The notes below the pieces were generated by a model that was not told the DNA's origin, searched no databases, and saw only the letters and a program-made list of their open reading frames with translations. DNA of 64,000 nt, taken from Streptomyces sp. NBC_01116. GTDB lineage: Bacteria; Actinomycetota; Actinomycetes; Streptomycetales; Streptomycetaceae. How positions within the stretch are numbered: the stretch's first letter is position 1; every line of letters begins with the position of its first letter. Where the stretch lies: positions 1,302,001 to 1,366,000 of the forward strand of contig NZ_CP108644.1 in NCBI RefSeq assembly GCF_041435495.1, given 5' to 3'. Positions 32,600 to 42,669 of the stretch are shown here, one piece after another. The position numbers and the translations under genes are program-made.

Positions 32600-33829
32600 G
32601 TGAGCAGCGACCCGTGGGGCCGCGTCGATGAGACGGGCACCGTGTACGTGCGTACGGCCGAGGGCGAGCAGGTCGTCGGATCGTGGCAGGCCGGTTCGCC
32701 CGAGGAGGCTCTGGCCTATTTCGAGCGCAAGTACGACGGCATTGTGGTCGAGATCGGCCTCCTCGAACGGCGGGTGAAGACCACCGATCTGTCGGCGAAG
32801 GACGCGACGACCGCGATCGACCACCTGCGGCAGCAGGTCGACGAGCACCACGCGGTGGGCGACCTCGACGCGCTGCGCAAGCGGCTGGACGCGCTCGTCG
32901 CGACGGTCGAGGCGCGGCGCGAGGAGCGCAAGGCGCTGAAGGCCAAGCAGACCGACGAGGCGAAGCACGCCAAGGAGGCGCTGGTCGTCGAGGCGGAGGA
33001 GCTGGCGCAGAGCGAGCAGTGGCGCTCGGCCGGCGAGCGGCTGCGGGCGCTGGTGGACACCTGGAAGGGTCTCCCCCGTCTCGACCGCAAGTCGGACGAC
33101 GAGCTGTGGCACCGCTTCTCGCACGCCCGCTCGGCGTTCTCCAAGCGGCGCAAGGCCCACTTCGCCGCGCTGGACGCCCAGCGCGAGGACGCCCGCAAGG
33201 CCAAGGAGAAGCTGGTCACCGAGGCCGAGGCGCTGTCCGGCTCCACGGACTGGGTGACCACGGCCGCGCGCTACCGCGACCTGATGACCGAGTGGAAGGC
33301 GGCGGGCCGCGCCCAGCGCGAGTCCGAGGACGACCTGTGGAATCGTTTCCGCGGCGCCCAGGACATCTTCTTCGCCGCCCGCAGCGGGGTCTTCGCGGAG
33401 CGGGACGCCGAGCAGGGCGAGAACCTCAAGCTGAAGGAGGAGCTCGCCGCGGAGGCCGAGAAGCTGGTGCCGGTGAAGGACCTCAAGGCCGCCCGGGCCG
33501 CGTTCCGGTCCATCAACGAGCGCTGGGAGGCCATCGGCCACGTACCGCGTGACGCCCGCCCGAAGGTCGAGGGCCGGATGCAGGCGGTGGAGCGGGCGCT
33601 CCAGGAGTCCGAGGAGTCGGAGTGGCGCCGGACGAACCCGGAGGCGCGGGCCCGCGCCGCGGGTCTGACCGGTCAGCTCCAGGCCGCCGTGGACAAGCTG
33701 CGCGGCCAGATCGACACCGCGCGCGCCCAGGGCAACAACGCCCGTGCGGACAAGCTGGCCAAGGAGCTGGAGGGCCGCCAGGCGCTGCTGGACCAGGCGC
33801 TCAAGGGCCTGGAGGAGTTCGGCGGCTGA
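32600..33829 (+). CDS. DUF349 protein
   Basis: A 409-residue, highly charged helical protein with repeated DUF349 units, e.g. SGSTDWVTTAARYRDLMTEW and KDLKAARAAFRSINERWEAI, each with a conserved Trp. Coiled-coil character runs through most of the sequence. The start is the GTG (SSDPWGRVDETG) preceded by GGAGGAGG; a longer frame upstream overlaps the structured leader and is not used. DUF349 proteins have no firm function; this one is a neighbour of relA, on the opposite strand. Confidence 0.9.
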   Translation: MSSDPWGRVDETGTVYVRTAEGEQVVGSWQAGSPEEALAYFERKYDGIVVEIGLLERRVKTTDLSAKDATTAIDHLRQQVDEHHAVGDLDALRKRLDALVATVEARREERKALKAKQTDEAKHAKEALVVEAEELAQSEQWRSAGERLRALVDTWKGLPRLDRKSDDELWHRFSHARSAFSKRRKAHFAALDAQREDARKAKEKLVTEAEALSGSTDWVTTAARYRDLMTEWKAAGRAQRESEDDLWNRFRGAQDIFFAARSGVFAERDAEQGENLKLKEELAAEAEKLVPVKDLKAARAAFRSINERWEAIGHVPRDARPKVEGRMQAVERALQESEESEWRRTNPEARARAAGLTGQLQAAVDKLRGQIDTARAQGNNARADKLAKELEGRQALLDQALKGLEEFGG

Positions 33830-33853
33830 GAAGAAGAGCCAGGTAAGCGGGAA

Positions 33854-33880
33854 GCCCCGGTACGCGATGCGTACCGGGGC
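33854..33880. terminator. Bidirectional terminator between DUF349 gene and relA
   Basis: A perfect 12-bp stem GCCCCGGTACGC / GCGTACCGGGGC with a 3-base loop, followed on the plus strand by CTCCTCGTTTCT. It serves both converging genes. Confidence 0.8.
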
Positions 33881-33895
33881 CTCCTCGTTTCTCCG

Positions 33896-36517
33896 CTACG
33901 GCCTGCGGGCCGAGGTGACGCGGTAGACGTCGTAGACGCCCTCCACGCCGCGTACGGCCTTCAGGACGTGGCCCAGGTGCTTGGGGTCGCCCATCTCGAA
34001 GGTGAAGCGTGAGGTGGCCACCCGGTCGCGGGACGTCTGGACGGCCGCGGACAGGATGTTGACGTGCTGGTCGGAGAGGATCCGGGTGACGTCGGAGAGC
34101 AGCCGGGAGCGGTCCAGCGCCTCGACCTGGATGGCGACCAGGAAGACCGAGGACTGGGTGGGGGCCCACTCGACCTCCAGGATCCGTTCGGGCTGCTGCG
34201 AGAGCGACTCCACGTTGACGCAGTCGGCGCGGTGCACGGAGACGCCGCTGCCCCGGGTGACGAAGCCGATGATCGGGTCGCCGGGGACGGGCGTACAGCA
34301 GCGGGCCAGCTTGACCCAGACGTCCTCGACGCCCTTGACGACGACTCCGGGGTCCGCGTTGGCGCGGCGCTTGCCGCGGCCTCCGTGCGAGGGCGGCGTG
34401 GACTCGGCGAGGTCCTCGTTGGCCTCGTCGTGGCCGCCGAGTGCCTGCACCAGCTTCTGCACGACGCCCGCCGCGGCGACATGGCCCTCGCCGATGGCCG
34501 CGTACAGCGAGGAGATGTCCGGGTAGCGCATCTCGTGGGCGAGGGTGACCAGGGAGTCACCGGTCAGGATGCGCTGGATCGGCAGGTTCTGCTTGCGCAT
34601 GGCGCGCGCGATGGCGTCCTTGCCCTGCTCGATGGCCTCGTCGCGGCGCTCCTTGGAGAACCAGGCGCGGATCTTGTTGCGGGCGCGCGGCGACTTGACG
34701 AAGCCGAGCCAGTCCCGGGAGGGTCCGGCGCCGGCCGCCTTGGAGGTGAAGACCTCGACCAGGTCGCCGTTGTCGAGCGTCGATTCGAGCGGGACGAGCC
34801 GCCCGTTGACGCGTGCTCCTATGGTCCGGTGGCCGACCTCGGTGTGGACGGCGTACGCGAAGTCGACGGGGGTCGCGCCGGCCGGTAGCGCTATCACGTC
34901 GCCCTTCGGCGTGAAGACGAAGACCTCGTTGCGCGAGAGGTCGAAGCGCAGGGACTCCAGGAACTCGCTGGGGTCCTCGGTCTCCTTCTGCCAGTCCAGG
35001 AGCTGGCGCAGCCAGGCCATGTCGTTGACGGTGTCCTGGCCGCGCCCGGTGTGCTTGGGGACGTCGGTACGCACCTTGGAGGCGCCCGCGACGGCCTCCT
35101 GCTTGTACTTCCAGTGGGCGGCGATGCCGTACTCGGCGCGGCGGTGCATGTCGAAGGTGCGGATCTGGAGCTCGACGGGCTTGCCGCTGGGACCGATCAC
35201 CGTGGTGTGCAGTGACTGGTACATGTTGAACTTGGGCATCGCGATGTAGTCCTTGAACCGCCCGGGCACCGGGTTCCACCGGGCGTGGACGGTGCCGAGC
35301 GCCGCGTAGCAGTCGCGGACCGTGTCGACGAGCACCCTGATGCCCACCAGGTCGTAGATCTCGGCGAAGTCGCGTCCTCGCACGATCATCTTCTGGTAGA
35401 CGCTGTAGTAGTGCTTGGGGCGGCCGGTGACGGTGGCCTTGATGCGGGCGGCGCGCAGGTCGGCCTGGACCTCGTCGGTCACTATGGCGAGGTATTCGTC
35501 GCGCTTGGGGGCCCGCTCGGCGACGAGCCGGACGATCTCGTCGTACATCTTGGGGTAGAGGATCGCGAAGGCGAGGTCCTCCAGCTCCCACTTGATGGTG
35601 TTCATGCCCAGCCGGTGTGCCAGCGGGGCGTAGATCTCCAGCGTCTCGCGGGCCTTCTTCTCCTGCTTCTCCCGCTTGAGGTAGCGCATGGTGCGCATGT
35701 TGTGCAGGCGGTCGGCGAGCTTGATGACCAGGACCCGGGGGTCCTTGGCCATGGCGACGACCATCTTGCGTACGGTCTCGGCCTGCGCGGCCTCGCCGAA
35801 CTTGACCTTGTCGAGCTTGGTGACGCCGTCGACGAGCAGGGCGACCTGGTCGCCGAAGTCCCGTCGCAGGGTGTCCAGGCCGTACTCGGTGTCCTCGACG
35901 GTGTCGTGGAGCAGGCCCGCCATCAGCGTCGCCGGGTCCATGCCCAGCTCGGCGAGGATCGTGGTGACGGCCAGCGGGTGGGTGATGTAGGGGTCGCCGC
36001 TCTTGCGCTTCTGGCCCCGGTGCCAGCGCTCGGCGACCTGGTAGGCCTTCTCGATCTGGCGGAGCGTGGCCGTCTCGATCTTGGGGTCGTTGCCCCGGAC
36101 CGTACGCAGGAGGGGTTCCAGGACCGGGTTGTACGGGCTGGAGCGCTGTACGCCCAGTCGGGCGAGGCGGGCCCGCACGCGGTTGGATGAGCCGCCGGTG
36201 CGGGAGGCGGACCCGGCGCTGGCCCCGGTCTTCGCGGGGGGTCCGGGAGCCGGGGGCTTGGGCGCCTCGGGGGCCGGCTTCCTCGCCGGTGGCTGCGCGG
36301 GCCCGGTCGTCCCGGCCGGATTCGGCGGCGTCTCGGGGCCCGCGGGTTTCGCGGGAGGGGCGGCCGGCCCGGTGGGCTTCGCGGCGGCCGGGGGGCGCGC
36401 GGCGTCGGCGGGCGCGGGCTCCGGCGCGTTCGAGGGCGCGGCCTTCCGCGGCGTGGCGGGGGCCGCCACGGGCTTGTCGGGCTGCGGGGCGGCGGCTGAC
36501 TGGGCCTCGTCTGGCAA
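33896..36517 (-). CDS. relA: Bifunctional (p)ppGpp synthetase/hydrolase Rel
   Basis: Stringent-response enzyme. The 873 residues begin with a Pro/Ala-rich disordered region (1-115). Then come the HD hydrolase domain with the intact HDTVEDT motif, the synthetase domain with RFKDYIA (the RxKD charge motif of bifunctional Rel) and [10 protein letters not shown], the TGS domain ([12 protein letters not shown]), the zinc-finger region with the conserved CC ([12 protein letters not shown]) and a C-terminal ACT domain. The start is TTG ([11 protein letters not shown]) with GAGGAG six bases upstream. It lies downstream of apt, with a strong terminator between. Confidence 0.97.
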   Translation of the reverse strand: MPDEAQSAAAPQPDKPVAAPATPRKAAPSNAPEPAPADAARPPAAAKPTGPAAPPAKPAGPETPPNPAGTTGPAQPPARKPAPEAPKPPAPGPPAKTGASAGSASRTGGSSNRVRARLARLGVQRSSPYNPVLEPLLRTVRGNDPKIETATLRQIEKAYQVAERWHRGQKRKSGDPYITHPLAVTTILAELGMDPATLMAGLLHDTVEDTEYGLDTLRRDFGDQVALLVDGVTKLDKVKFGEAAQAETVRKMVVAMAKDPRVLVIKLADRLHNMRTMRYLKREKQEKKARETLEIYAPLAHRLGMNTIKWELEDLAFAILYPKMYDEIVRLVAERAPKRDEYLAIVTDEVQADLRAARIKATVTGRPKHYYSVYQKMIVRGRDFAEIYDLVGIRVLVDTVRDCYAALGTVHARWNPVPGRFKDYIAMPKFNMYQSLHTTVIGPSGKPVELQIRTFDMHRRAEYGIAAHWKYKQEAVAGASKVRTDVPKHTGRGQDTVNDMAWLRQLLDWQKETEDPSEFLESLRFDLSRNEVFVFTPKGDVIALPAGATPVDFAYAVHTEVGHRTIGARVNGRLVPLESTLDNGDLVEVFTSKAAGAGPSRDWLGFVKSPRARNKIRAWFSKERRDEAIEQGKDAIARAMRKQNLPIQRILTGDSLVTLAHEMRYPDISSLYAAIGEGHVAAAGVVQKLVQALGGHDEANEDLAESTPPSHGGRGKRRANADPGVVVKGVEDVWVKLARCCTPVPGDPIIGFVTRGSGVSVHRADCVNVESLSQQPERILEVEWAPTQSSVFLVAIQVEALDRSRLLSDVTRILSDQHVNILSAAVQTSRDRVATSRFTFEMGDPKHLGHVLKAVRGVEGVYDVYRVTSARRP

Positions 36518-36609
36518 GAGCGCTCCTCGTGCGGATCCGGGGTACCCGGAGAGCCCATGGTATCGATCCCCCGGCGGGACCTCGCCCGGGGACGGCGGGA
36601 GCCCGCACG

Positions 36610-36652
36610 ACGACGGATGGGCACCCGGTGTTCCCGGGTGCCCATCCGTCGT
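36610..36652 (-). terminator. apt terminator
   Basis: A perfect stem of about 18 bp (CGACGGATGGGCACCCGG / CCGGGTGCCCATCCGTCG) with a short loop, lying 34 bases after the apt stop. It separates the yajC/secDF/apt group from relA. Confidence 0.88.
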
Positions 36653-36686
36653 GCTCGGTGTCCGCCGCAGGTCGCCGACCGGCGGA

Positions 36687-37238
36687 TCAGACCGTGATCA
36701 GGGCCTCCAGGGGTGCGCCTGCGAGGCCCGGCTCCAGGCGGGCCCGGCCCGCGAGGAAGCCGAGCTCCATGAGGACCGCGACGCCCGCGACCCGGGCGCC
36801 GGCCCGCCGGATGAGCTCCAGCGAGGCCTCGGCGGTGCCGCCGGTGGCGAGGACGTCGTCGATGATCATGACCCGGTCCTCGGCGTCGAGGTCCTCGGCG
36901 TGGATCTCGATCTCCGCGCTGCCGTACTCCAGCTCGTAGGACTGGCTCAGCGTGGCGCCGGGGAGCTTCCCGGCCTTGCGGACCGGGATGAAGCCGATGC
37001 CCGCCCGGACCGCGACGGGCGCGGCCAGGATGAAGCCGCGCGCCTCCAGGCCGACGATCTTCGTGGCGCCGTGCCGTACGCACAGCTCCGCGAGGGCGTC
37101 GGTCAGCGCCGTGAAGGCCACCGGGTCCGCGAGCAGCGGGGTGATGTCCTTGAACATCACGCCGGGCTTCGGGTAGTCCGCGACATCGCGGATCCGGCTG
37201 AGCAGCAGCTCCTTGATGGGTTCGGTGGTGCTCGTCAT
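36687..37238 (-). CDS. apt: Adenine phosphoribosyltransferase
   Basis: Salvages adenine to AMP with PRPP. The 183 residues contain [27 protein letters not shown] and the PRPP-binding loop [16 protein letters not shown]. The ATG is 3 bases after the secF stop, so it is translated from the secD-secF-apt message. The secF-apt-relA order is common in actinobacteria. Confidence 0.97.
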   Translation of the reverse strand: MTSTTEPIKELLLSRIRDVADYPKPGVMFKDITPLLADPVAFTALTDALAELCVRHGATKIVGLEARGFILAAPVAVRAGIGFIPVRKAGKLPGATLSQSYELEYGSAEIEIHAEDLDAEDRVMIIDDVLATGGTAEASLELIRRAGARVAGVAVLMELGFLAGRARLEPGLAGAPLEALITV

Positions 37239-37241
37239 CGC

Positions 37242-38330
37242 TCAGCGCTTCCCGGGGGTACGGCCGTGCGACCGGGGGCGGCCGATCGTCGTGCCCGCCG
37301 TCTCGGTGTCGTCGCGCGGGTCCTCGGGGCCGTCGTCGTCGGGGGACTCGCCCTTGGCGGCAGCGGCGGCCCGCTTGGCGAGGATCCGCTTCTTCAGCGC
37401 CTTCATCTGCGGCTCGCGTTCCTTGAGGTCGGCGACGAGCGGCGTGGCGATGAAGATCGAGGAGTAGGCGCCGGCGGCGAGACCGACGAACAGCGACAGC
37501 GAGATGTCGTTCAGCATGCCCGCGCCGAAGACGCCGCCGCCGATGAACAGCAGACCGGCCACCGGCAGCAGCGCCACCACCGTGGTGTTGATGGAGCGGA
37601 CCAGGGTGCTGTTGATCGACCGGTTGGCGATCTCGCTGTACGTGAAGCGGGTCTGCTTCGTGATGTCCTTCTGGCCCTCCTTGAGGCTGTCGAAGACCAC
37701 CACCGTGTCGTACAGGGAGTAACCGAGAATGGTCAGCAGACCGATCACCGTGCCCGGCGTGACCTCGAAGCCGACCAGGGCGTAGACGCCGACCGTGATG
37801 GTGATGTCGTGGATCAGCGCGATGAGGGCGGCGACGGCCATCCGCCACTCGAAGGCGATGGCCAGGTAGATCACCACCAGGATCATGAAGACCCCGAGGC
37901 CGGTCCACGCCTTGTTCGCGATCTGCTCGCCCCAGCTGGGGCCGACCAGGTCCGCGTTGATGTCGTTGGCGGGAATGCCGAGCTCGTCGGAGAGCGTCTC
38001 CTTGATCTCGTTGGCCTTGGCGGTGTCGACCTCGGTGATCTGGATGCGCAGACCGCCGTTGCCCAGCTCCTGGACGATCGCCATGTGACCGGAGGCCTCG
38101 GTCGCCACGTCGGTGGCCTGGGCGGTCGAGATCTGGGCCTTGGTGTCGGTCGTGAAGACCGCGCCGCCCTTGAACTCGATGCCCATGCGCAGACCGCCGA
38201 CCGCCACGCCGATGATGGCCGTGATGGTGATCAGGATCGAGATCCCGTACCAGATCTTGCGGTTGCGGATGAAGTCGTAGCCGACCTCGCCACGGTAGAG
38301 CCGGGCGCCGAGATTGCCGAGTCGCGACAT
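37242..38330 (-). CDS. secF: Protein translocase subunit SecF
   Basis: Integral membrane partner of SecD that uses proton motive force to help pull exported proteins. It has 362 residues: TM1 near residue 30 (IWYGISILITITAIIGVAVG), a periplasmic domain with GIEFKGGAVF, and five more helices including VTPGTVIGLLTILGYSLYDTVVVFD. The C-tail is charged (Asp/Glu/Arg). The start is MSRLGNLGAR, one base after the secD stop and preceded by GGAGG; the 12-codon extension upstream lies inside secD. Confidence 0.97.
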   Translation of the reverse strand: MSRLGNLGARLYRGEVGYDFIRNRKIWYGISILITITAIIGVAVGGLRMGIEFKGGAVFTTDTKAQISTAQATDVATEASGHMAIVQELGNGGLRIQITEVDTAKANEIKETLSDELGIPANDINADLVGPSWGEQIANKAWTGLGVFMILVVIYLAIAFEWRMAVAALIALIHDITITVGVYALVGFEVTPGTVIGLLTILGYSLYDTVVVFDSLKEGQKDITKQTRFTYSEIANRSINSTLVRSINTTVVALLPVAGLLFIGGGVFGAGMLNDISLSLFVGLAAGAYSSIFIATPLVADLKEREPQMKALKKRILAKRAAAAAKGESPDDDGPEDPRDDTETAGTTIGRPRSHGRTPGKR

Positions 38331-38331
38331 C

Positions 38332-40104
38332 TCACGCCTCCTTCGGTTCGGTGGGGGCGTTGACACGGCGCGAGCGGCGCAGCGGCGGCTGGGCGCCGAG
38401 CCGCTTCGGGTCCAGCCCGGACCACGGGCCGCCCCTGGAGAAGAACTTCGTCCGTCCCATGAGCGTCATGAGGGGCTTCGTGAAGAAGAAGACCACGACG
38501 ACGTCGAGGAGCGTGGTGAGGCCGAGCGTGAAGGCGAAGCCCTGCACCTTGCCGACGGTGACGATGAAGAGCACCGCGGCGGCCAGGAACGACACGAAGT
38601 CGGAGACCAGGATGGTGCGCCGGGCGCGCGGCCAGGCGCGCTCGATGGCGGGACGGAGCGTGCGTCCCTCGCGGATCTCGTCTCTGACCCGTTCGAAGTA
38701 GACGATGAACGAGTCCGCTGTGATGCCGATGGCGACGATGGCGCCGCAGACCGCCGGCAGGTTCAGCGCGAAGCCGATGGCCGGCCCCAGCAAGGCCATG
38801 ATCGTGTACGTCAGTAGGCCGGAGACCAGGAGGCTCAGGAGTGCGATGAACGCGAGGCCCCGGTAGTAGACGACCAGGTAGACGACGACCAGTGCCAGAC
38901 CGATGGCGCCGGCGATCAGACCGCCCTTGAGCTGCTCGCTGCCGAGCGCGGCGGTCACCGTGGTGACGCTGACCTCCTTGAAGGTCAGCGGCAGTGCGCC
39001 GTAGGACAGGATGTTGCCGAGGTCCTCGGCCGACTGCTGGTCGAAGCTGCCGGAGATCTGGGCGTTCTTGCTGAGCGCGGTGCGCACCGAGGGAGCGGAG
39101 ACGACCTCGCCGTCGAGGACGATCGCGAACTGGTTCATCGGCGGCTGCTGCTGCGAGAGCCGGCTGGTGATCGTCTGGAACTTCTTGGCGCCGGCGGAGG
39201 TGAACTCCATCGACACGATCCACTCGCCGGTCTGCTGCTCGATGGCGCCCTTGGCGTCGTCGACGTCGCTGCCGGAGACCTCGGCCGGGCCGAGGACGTA
39301 CTTCTCGTAGCTGCCGGGGACGTTCGATCCGCAGGCGACGATCGAGTCGGTGGGCTTGGCGTTCTGGCCGGCCTCCGAGCGCTGCTTGGGGTCGGTGCAG
39401 TCGAGCTTGGCGAACTCCTCCTGGAGCTTGGCCGTGGCCGGGTCCGCGGAGGGCGAGGCCTCGGGGGAGTCGGACGGCTTCGGCTTGTCGGAGGCCCCGG
39501 GGGTCGGGTCGTCCTTCGTCAGGGCGCCGGTCACCGCGCGGCCCTGGGTGGTGGCGCTCGCCGAGGGGGTGGCCTCCGAACCTGTGGCCTCCTCGCCCTT
39601 GGGCTTGTCCGCGCCTTCGGCGGACTCACCGGGCTTCGGGGTGGCGCTGCCCGAGGGCGTCGCGGAACCGGAGGGCGTGGGCTCCGCTGGACCGCTCGCC
39701 TGCACCGTCAGAACGGGCCGGAAGTAGAGCTGGGCGGTGGTGCCGACCTGCTTCTGGGCCTGCTCGGAGTTGGTTCCCTTGGGGATGTTGACGATGATGT
39801 TCTTCGAGCCCTGGGTCTGGACCTCGGCCTCGGAGACGCCCAGCCCGTTGACTCGCCGTTCGATGATCCCGACCGCGGTGTTCATGTTGGTCGGGTTGAT
39901 CGCGTTCGGCTTGCCGGGCTGGTTCTGCGCCTCCAGCGTGATCGACGTCCCGCCGGCCAGGTCGATGCCCAGCCGGGGCGTGGTGTGCCCCGAGAGGAAC
40001 ATCCCGCCTGCGAGCGCGACCATGGCGATGAGGATCAGAGCCAGGGCACGCCCCGGCCTGCCATGACCGCCGGACGGCCCTCGGCCCTTCTTGGGTGCTG
40101 CCAC
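38332..40104 (-). CDS. secD: Protein translocase subunit SecD with Pro/Ser/Thr-rich insertion
   Basis: Partner of SecF, 590 residues. TM1 lies near 20-38, followed by the GIDLAGGTSITLEA motif. A Pro/Ser/Thr/Asp/Lys insertion spans about 138-222 (repeats such as PSGSATPSGSATP), splitting the periplasmic P1 domain. The rest of P1, with a Cys pair (LDCTDPKQ, VACGSN), follows, then five C-terminal helices with VCGAIVAIGITADSFIVYFE. GTG start (AAPKKGRGPSGG). A strong hairpin separates it from yajC. Confidence 0.96.
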   Translation of the reverse strand: MAAPKKGRGPSGGHGRPGRALALILIAMVALAGGMFLSGHTTPRLGIDLAGGTSITLEAQNQPGKPNAINPTNMNTAVGIIERRVNGLGVSEAEVQTQGSKNIIVNIPKGTNSEQAQKQVGTTAQLYFRPVLTVQASGPAEPTPSGSATPSGSATPKPGESAEGADKPKGEEATGSEATPSASATTQGRAVTGALTKDDPTPGASDKPKPSDSPEASPSADPATAKLQEEFAKLDCTDPKQRSEAGQNAKPTDSIVACGSNVPGSYEKYVLGPAEVSGSDVDDAKGAIEQQTGEWIVSMEFTSAGAKKFQTITSRLSQQQPPMNQFAIVLDGEVVSAPSVRTALSKNAQISGSFDQQSAEDLGNILSYGALPLTFKEVSVTTVTAALGSEQLKGGLIAGAIGLALVVVYLVVYYRGLAFIALLSLLVSGLLTYTIMALLGPAIGFALNLPAVCGAIVAIGITADSFIVYFERVRDEIREGRTLRPAIERAWPRARRTILVSDFVSFLAAAVLFIVTVGKVQGFAFTLGLTTLLDVVVVFFFTKPLMTLMGRTKFFSRGGPWSGLDPKRLGAQPPLRRSRRVNAPTEPKEA

Positions 40105-40200
40105 CTTCTCGTTTCTCCCTGTCCAACCGCCCCGCGCCGGGTACGCGCCCGAGCGGCCACGAAGTGTAGTGGGGACCCTGCCCCCGCAGACGACCGCACG

Positions 40201-40246
40201 GTCCCGGGGACGCCGCGCGCCGGTGGGCGCGCGACGTCCCCGGGAT
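40201..40246 (-). terminator. Long hairpin between yajC and secD
   Basis: A near-perfect hairpin of about 20 bp (outer GTCCCGGGGACG / CGTCCCCGGGAT, one internal mismatch, inner GCGCGCC / GGCGCGC, 4-base loop), just past the yajC stop and about 97 bases before secD. It is a terminator or attenuator. Confidence 0.7.
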
Positions 40247-40254
40247 CGTGAGAA

Positions 40255-40758
40255 CTACTTGGAGTCGGCCTCGCCGTCGGTCTTGCTCTCGTCCTTGGCG
40301 TCCTTGACGTCCTTGACTTCCTTGGCGTCCTTGACCGCGGCGTCCTCGGGCTCGGCGTCGTCGGCAGCGTCGTCCTTGGCCAGGTCGATCTTGGCGACCT
40401 CGGCGGAGTCGGACTCGCCGGTCAGCGAGGAGGCGTCGTCGGGAACGACGGTGCCGTCCGCGTCCAGCTCCGGGTCGTCACCGTGCACGATGCGGTTGTA
40501 CTCCGCGTCGTCCAGGACGGCGCCGATGGAGTTCTTCGCGTAGATGGCGTGCACGCCGGGAGCGACCTCGAGGAGAACCGTGTCGTCGTGGACTTCCTTG
40601 ACGGTGGCGTACATGCCCCCGATCGTCCGGACGCCGGTGCCGGGCTGCATGTCATTGCGCATCTGCGCGGCCGCCGCCTGCTTCTTCTTGGCGGAGCGGG
40701 TCATCAGGAACATGGCCCCGATGAGCACGATGAAGGGGAGGAGAGTCAAGATATCCAC
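40255..40758 (-). CDS. yajC: YajC, Sec translocase accessory subunit
   Basis: A 167-residue single-pass protein: TM at residues 2-22 (ILTLLPFIVLIGAMFLMTRS), the conserved cytoplasmic YajC core (KKKQAAAAQMRNDMQPGTG, VRTIGGMYATVKEV), and an unusually long acidic/lysine tail (about 105-167) of Asp, Glu, Ala and Lys with VKDAK/EVKDVKDAK repeats. I start at GTG (DILTLLP) as in homologues; an in-frame GTG seven codons earlier (40779) lacks a ribosome binding site. Confidence 0.93.
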   Translation of the reverse strand: MDILTLLPFIVLIGAMFLMTRSAKKKQAAAAQMRNDMQPGTGVRTIGGMYATVKEVHDDTVLLEVAPGVHAIYAKNSIGAVLDDAEYNRIVHGDDPELDADGTVVPDDASSLTGESDSAEVAKIDLAKDDAADDAEPEDAAVKDAKEVKDVKDAKDESKTDGEADSK

Positions 40759-40924
40759 GGGACGGGAATTCCTTCGCACGACCGCGCTGGCATGCGGCCT
40801 GTATATACGGGGGTGGGTACACCGACCGGTAAGGGCGGCATCGGCGGAGTCTAGATGAGTCCGCATCGATGGAACAACGCCCAGCATGGCACCGGGGTTC
40901 CTGTGCACGCGAACCTGTGACGCG

Positions 40925-42013
40925 TCACGCCCCGAACAGGCCCTGTTGTCCCTTTGCTCCGTGCTGCGGCGGGACCAGTCCCAGATGTGCCCAGGCCGCC
41001 GGGGTGGCGACACGGCCGCGCGGCGTCCTGGCCAGCAGTCCTTCCCGTACGAGGAAGGGCTCCGCGACCTCCTCGACGGTCTCCCGCTCCTCCCCCACCG
41101 CGACCGCCAGCGTGGACAGCCCCACCGGGCCGCCGCCGAAGAGCTTCAGCAGGGCGCCGAGGACGGCACGGTCCAGCCGGTCGAGTCCGCGGGCGTCAAC
41201 CTCGTACACCTTGAGGGCGGCCATCGCGATCTCCCGGTCGATCGTGCCCTCCGCCTTGACCTGGGCGTAGTCGCGGACGCGGCGCAGCAGGCGGTTGGCG
41301 ATACGGGGGGTGCCGCGGGAGCGTCCGGCGATCTCGGCGGCGCCCTCCACGTCGATGCCGACGTCGAGGAGGCGGGCGGAGCGGTGGATGACGCGCTCCA
41401 GCTCGGCGGGGGCGTAGAACTCCATGTGCCCGGTGAAGCCGAAGCGGTCGCGCAGCGGGGGCGGGAGCAGTCCGGCCCTGGTGGTGGCCCCGACCAGGGT
41501 GAAGGGGGGCAGTTCCAGCGGGATGGCGGTGGCGCCGGGGCCCTTGCCGACGATGACGTCGACCCGGAAGTCCTCCATCGCCATGTAGAGCATCTCCTCG
41601 GCGGGCCGGGACATGCGGTGGATCTCGTCGAGGAAGAGGACCTCGCCCTCCTGGAGGGAGGAGAGGATCGCCGCGAGGTCGCCGGCGTGCTGGATGGCGG
41701 GGCCCGAGGTGATCCTGATCGGGGCGTTCATCTCCGCCGCGATGATCATCGAAAGAGTGGTCTTGCCGAGGCCGGGCGCGCCGGAGAGCAGGACGTGGTC
41801 GGCGGTGGCGCCGCGGGCGCGGGCGGCCTTGAGGACCAGGTCGAGCTGTTCGCGGACCTTCTCCTGGCCGACGAACTCCTCCAGGTCCTTGGGGCGCAGC
41901 GCCGCCTCGACCGCGGTGTCCTCGCCGTCGAGATGGCCGGCGTCGACCAGCCGGTCGTCGAGGACCGGGCCGGTCGGCTCGTCGGTCTCGGGTCCGGTCT
42001 CGTCCCAGTTCAT
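40925..42013 (-). CDS. ruvB: Holliday junction branch migration helicase RuvB
   Basis: AAA+ motor of the RuvABC complex. The 362 residues start at [13 protein letters not shown]; the longer frame upstream belongs to the ruvA shadow. Motifs are Walker [13 protein letters not shown], Walker [10 protein letters not shown], sensor 1 [11 protein letters not shown], the arginine finger LRDRFG, and the winged-helix C-terminus with [12 protein letters not shown]. It has a 29-base gap after ruvA. Confidence 0.98.
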   Translation of the reverse strand: MNWDETGPETDEPTGPVLDDRLVDAGHLDGEDTAVEAALRPKDLEEFVGQEKVREQLDLVLKAARARGATADHVLLSGAPGLGKTTLSMIIAAEMNAPIRITSGPAIQHAGDLAAILSSLQEGEVLFLDEIHRMSRPAEEMLYMAMEDFRVDVIVGKGPGATAIPLELPPFTLVGATTRAGLLPPPLRDRFGFTGHMEFYAPAELERVIHRSARLLDVGIDVEGAAEIAGRSRGTPRIANRLLRRVRDYAQVKAEGTIDREIAMAALKVYEVDARGLDRLDRAVLGALLKLFGGGPVGLSTLAVAVGEERETVEEVAEPFLVREGLLARTPRGRVATPAAWAHLGLVPPQHGAKGQQGLFGA

Positions 42014-42042
42014 CAAGGGCCTCTTCGGTGGTTCGTTGCCGG

Positions 42043-42669
42043 TCAGCGTGCGCGGTTGAGAGTCTGCAGGGCGGCCCGCAGCAGCTGCGGCACGGGGGGC
42101 GCCGCGCCCTCGGCGACGGCGGCCTCGGCCTGCGGGGCGACGGCGTTGACGGCCTCGTCGGCCTCGCGGCTCGCGTAGCCGAGGCCGATCAGGGCGGCCT
42201 GGAGCTGGTCGCGCCAGCCGGAGGTGACCGGGGTGCCGATGCCCTGCGCGCCGATGTGCGCGCCGACCGGTTCGCCGAGCCGGTCCTTGAGCTCCAGGAG
42301 CAGCTTCTGCGCGCCCTTCTTGCCGATGCCGGAGACGGCGGTCAGCGCCTTCTCGTCGCCGGTGGAGACCGCGAGGCGCAGGGCGTCGGGGCTGTGGGTG
42401 GCGAGCATCGCCTGGGCGAGGCGGGGGCCGACGCCGCTGGCGGTCTGGAGGAGCTCGAACACCTGCCGCTCGTCGTCGTCCCGGAAGCCGTAGAGGGTGA
42501 GGGAGTCCTCGCGGACGACCAGCGAGGTGGCGAGCCGGGCCTCCTTGCCGACGCGCAGGTCGGCGAGGGTGTGCGGGGTGCACTGGACCGCCATGCCGAT
42601 GCCGCCGACCTTGATGACGGCCGTGGTCGGGGCGAGGGCGGCCACCGGGCCGGAGACGAAGGCGATCAT
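42043..42669 (-). CDS. ruvA: Holliday junction DNA-binding protein RuvA
   Basis: Binds four-way junctions as a tetramer and targets RuvB. The 208 residues comprise an N-terminal OB fold ([19 protein letters not shown]), two helix-hairpin-helix motifs ([29 protein letters not shown]) and domain III ([15 protein letters not shown]). The ATG overlaps the ruvC stop by 4 bases. Confidence 0.98.
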   Translation of the reverse strand: MIAFVSGPVAALAPTTAVIKVGGIGMAVQCTPHTLADLRVGKEARLATSLVVREDSLTLYGFRDDDERQVFELLQTASGVGPRLAQAMLATHSPDALRLAVSTGDEKALTAVSGIGKKGAQKLLLELKDRLGEPVGAHIGAQGIGTPVTSGWRDQLQAALIGLGYASREADEAVNAVAPQAEAAVAEGAAPPVPQLLRAALQTLNRAR

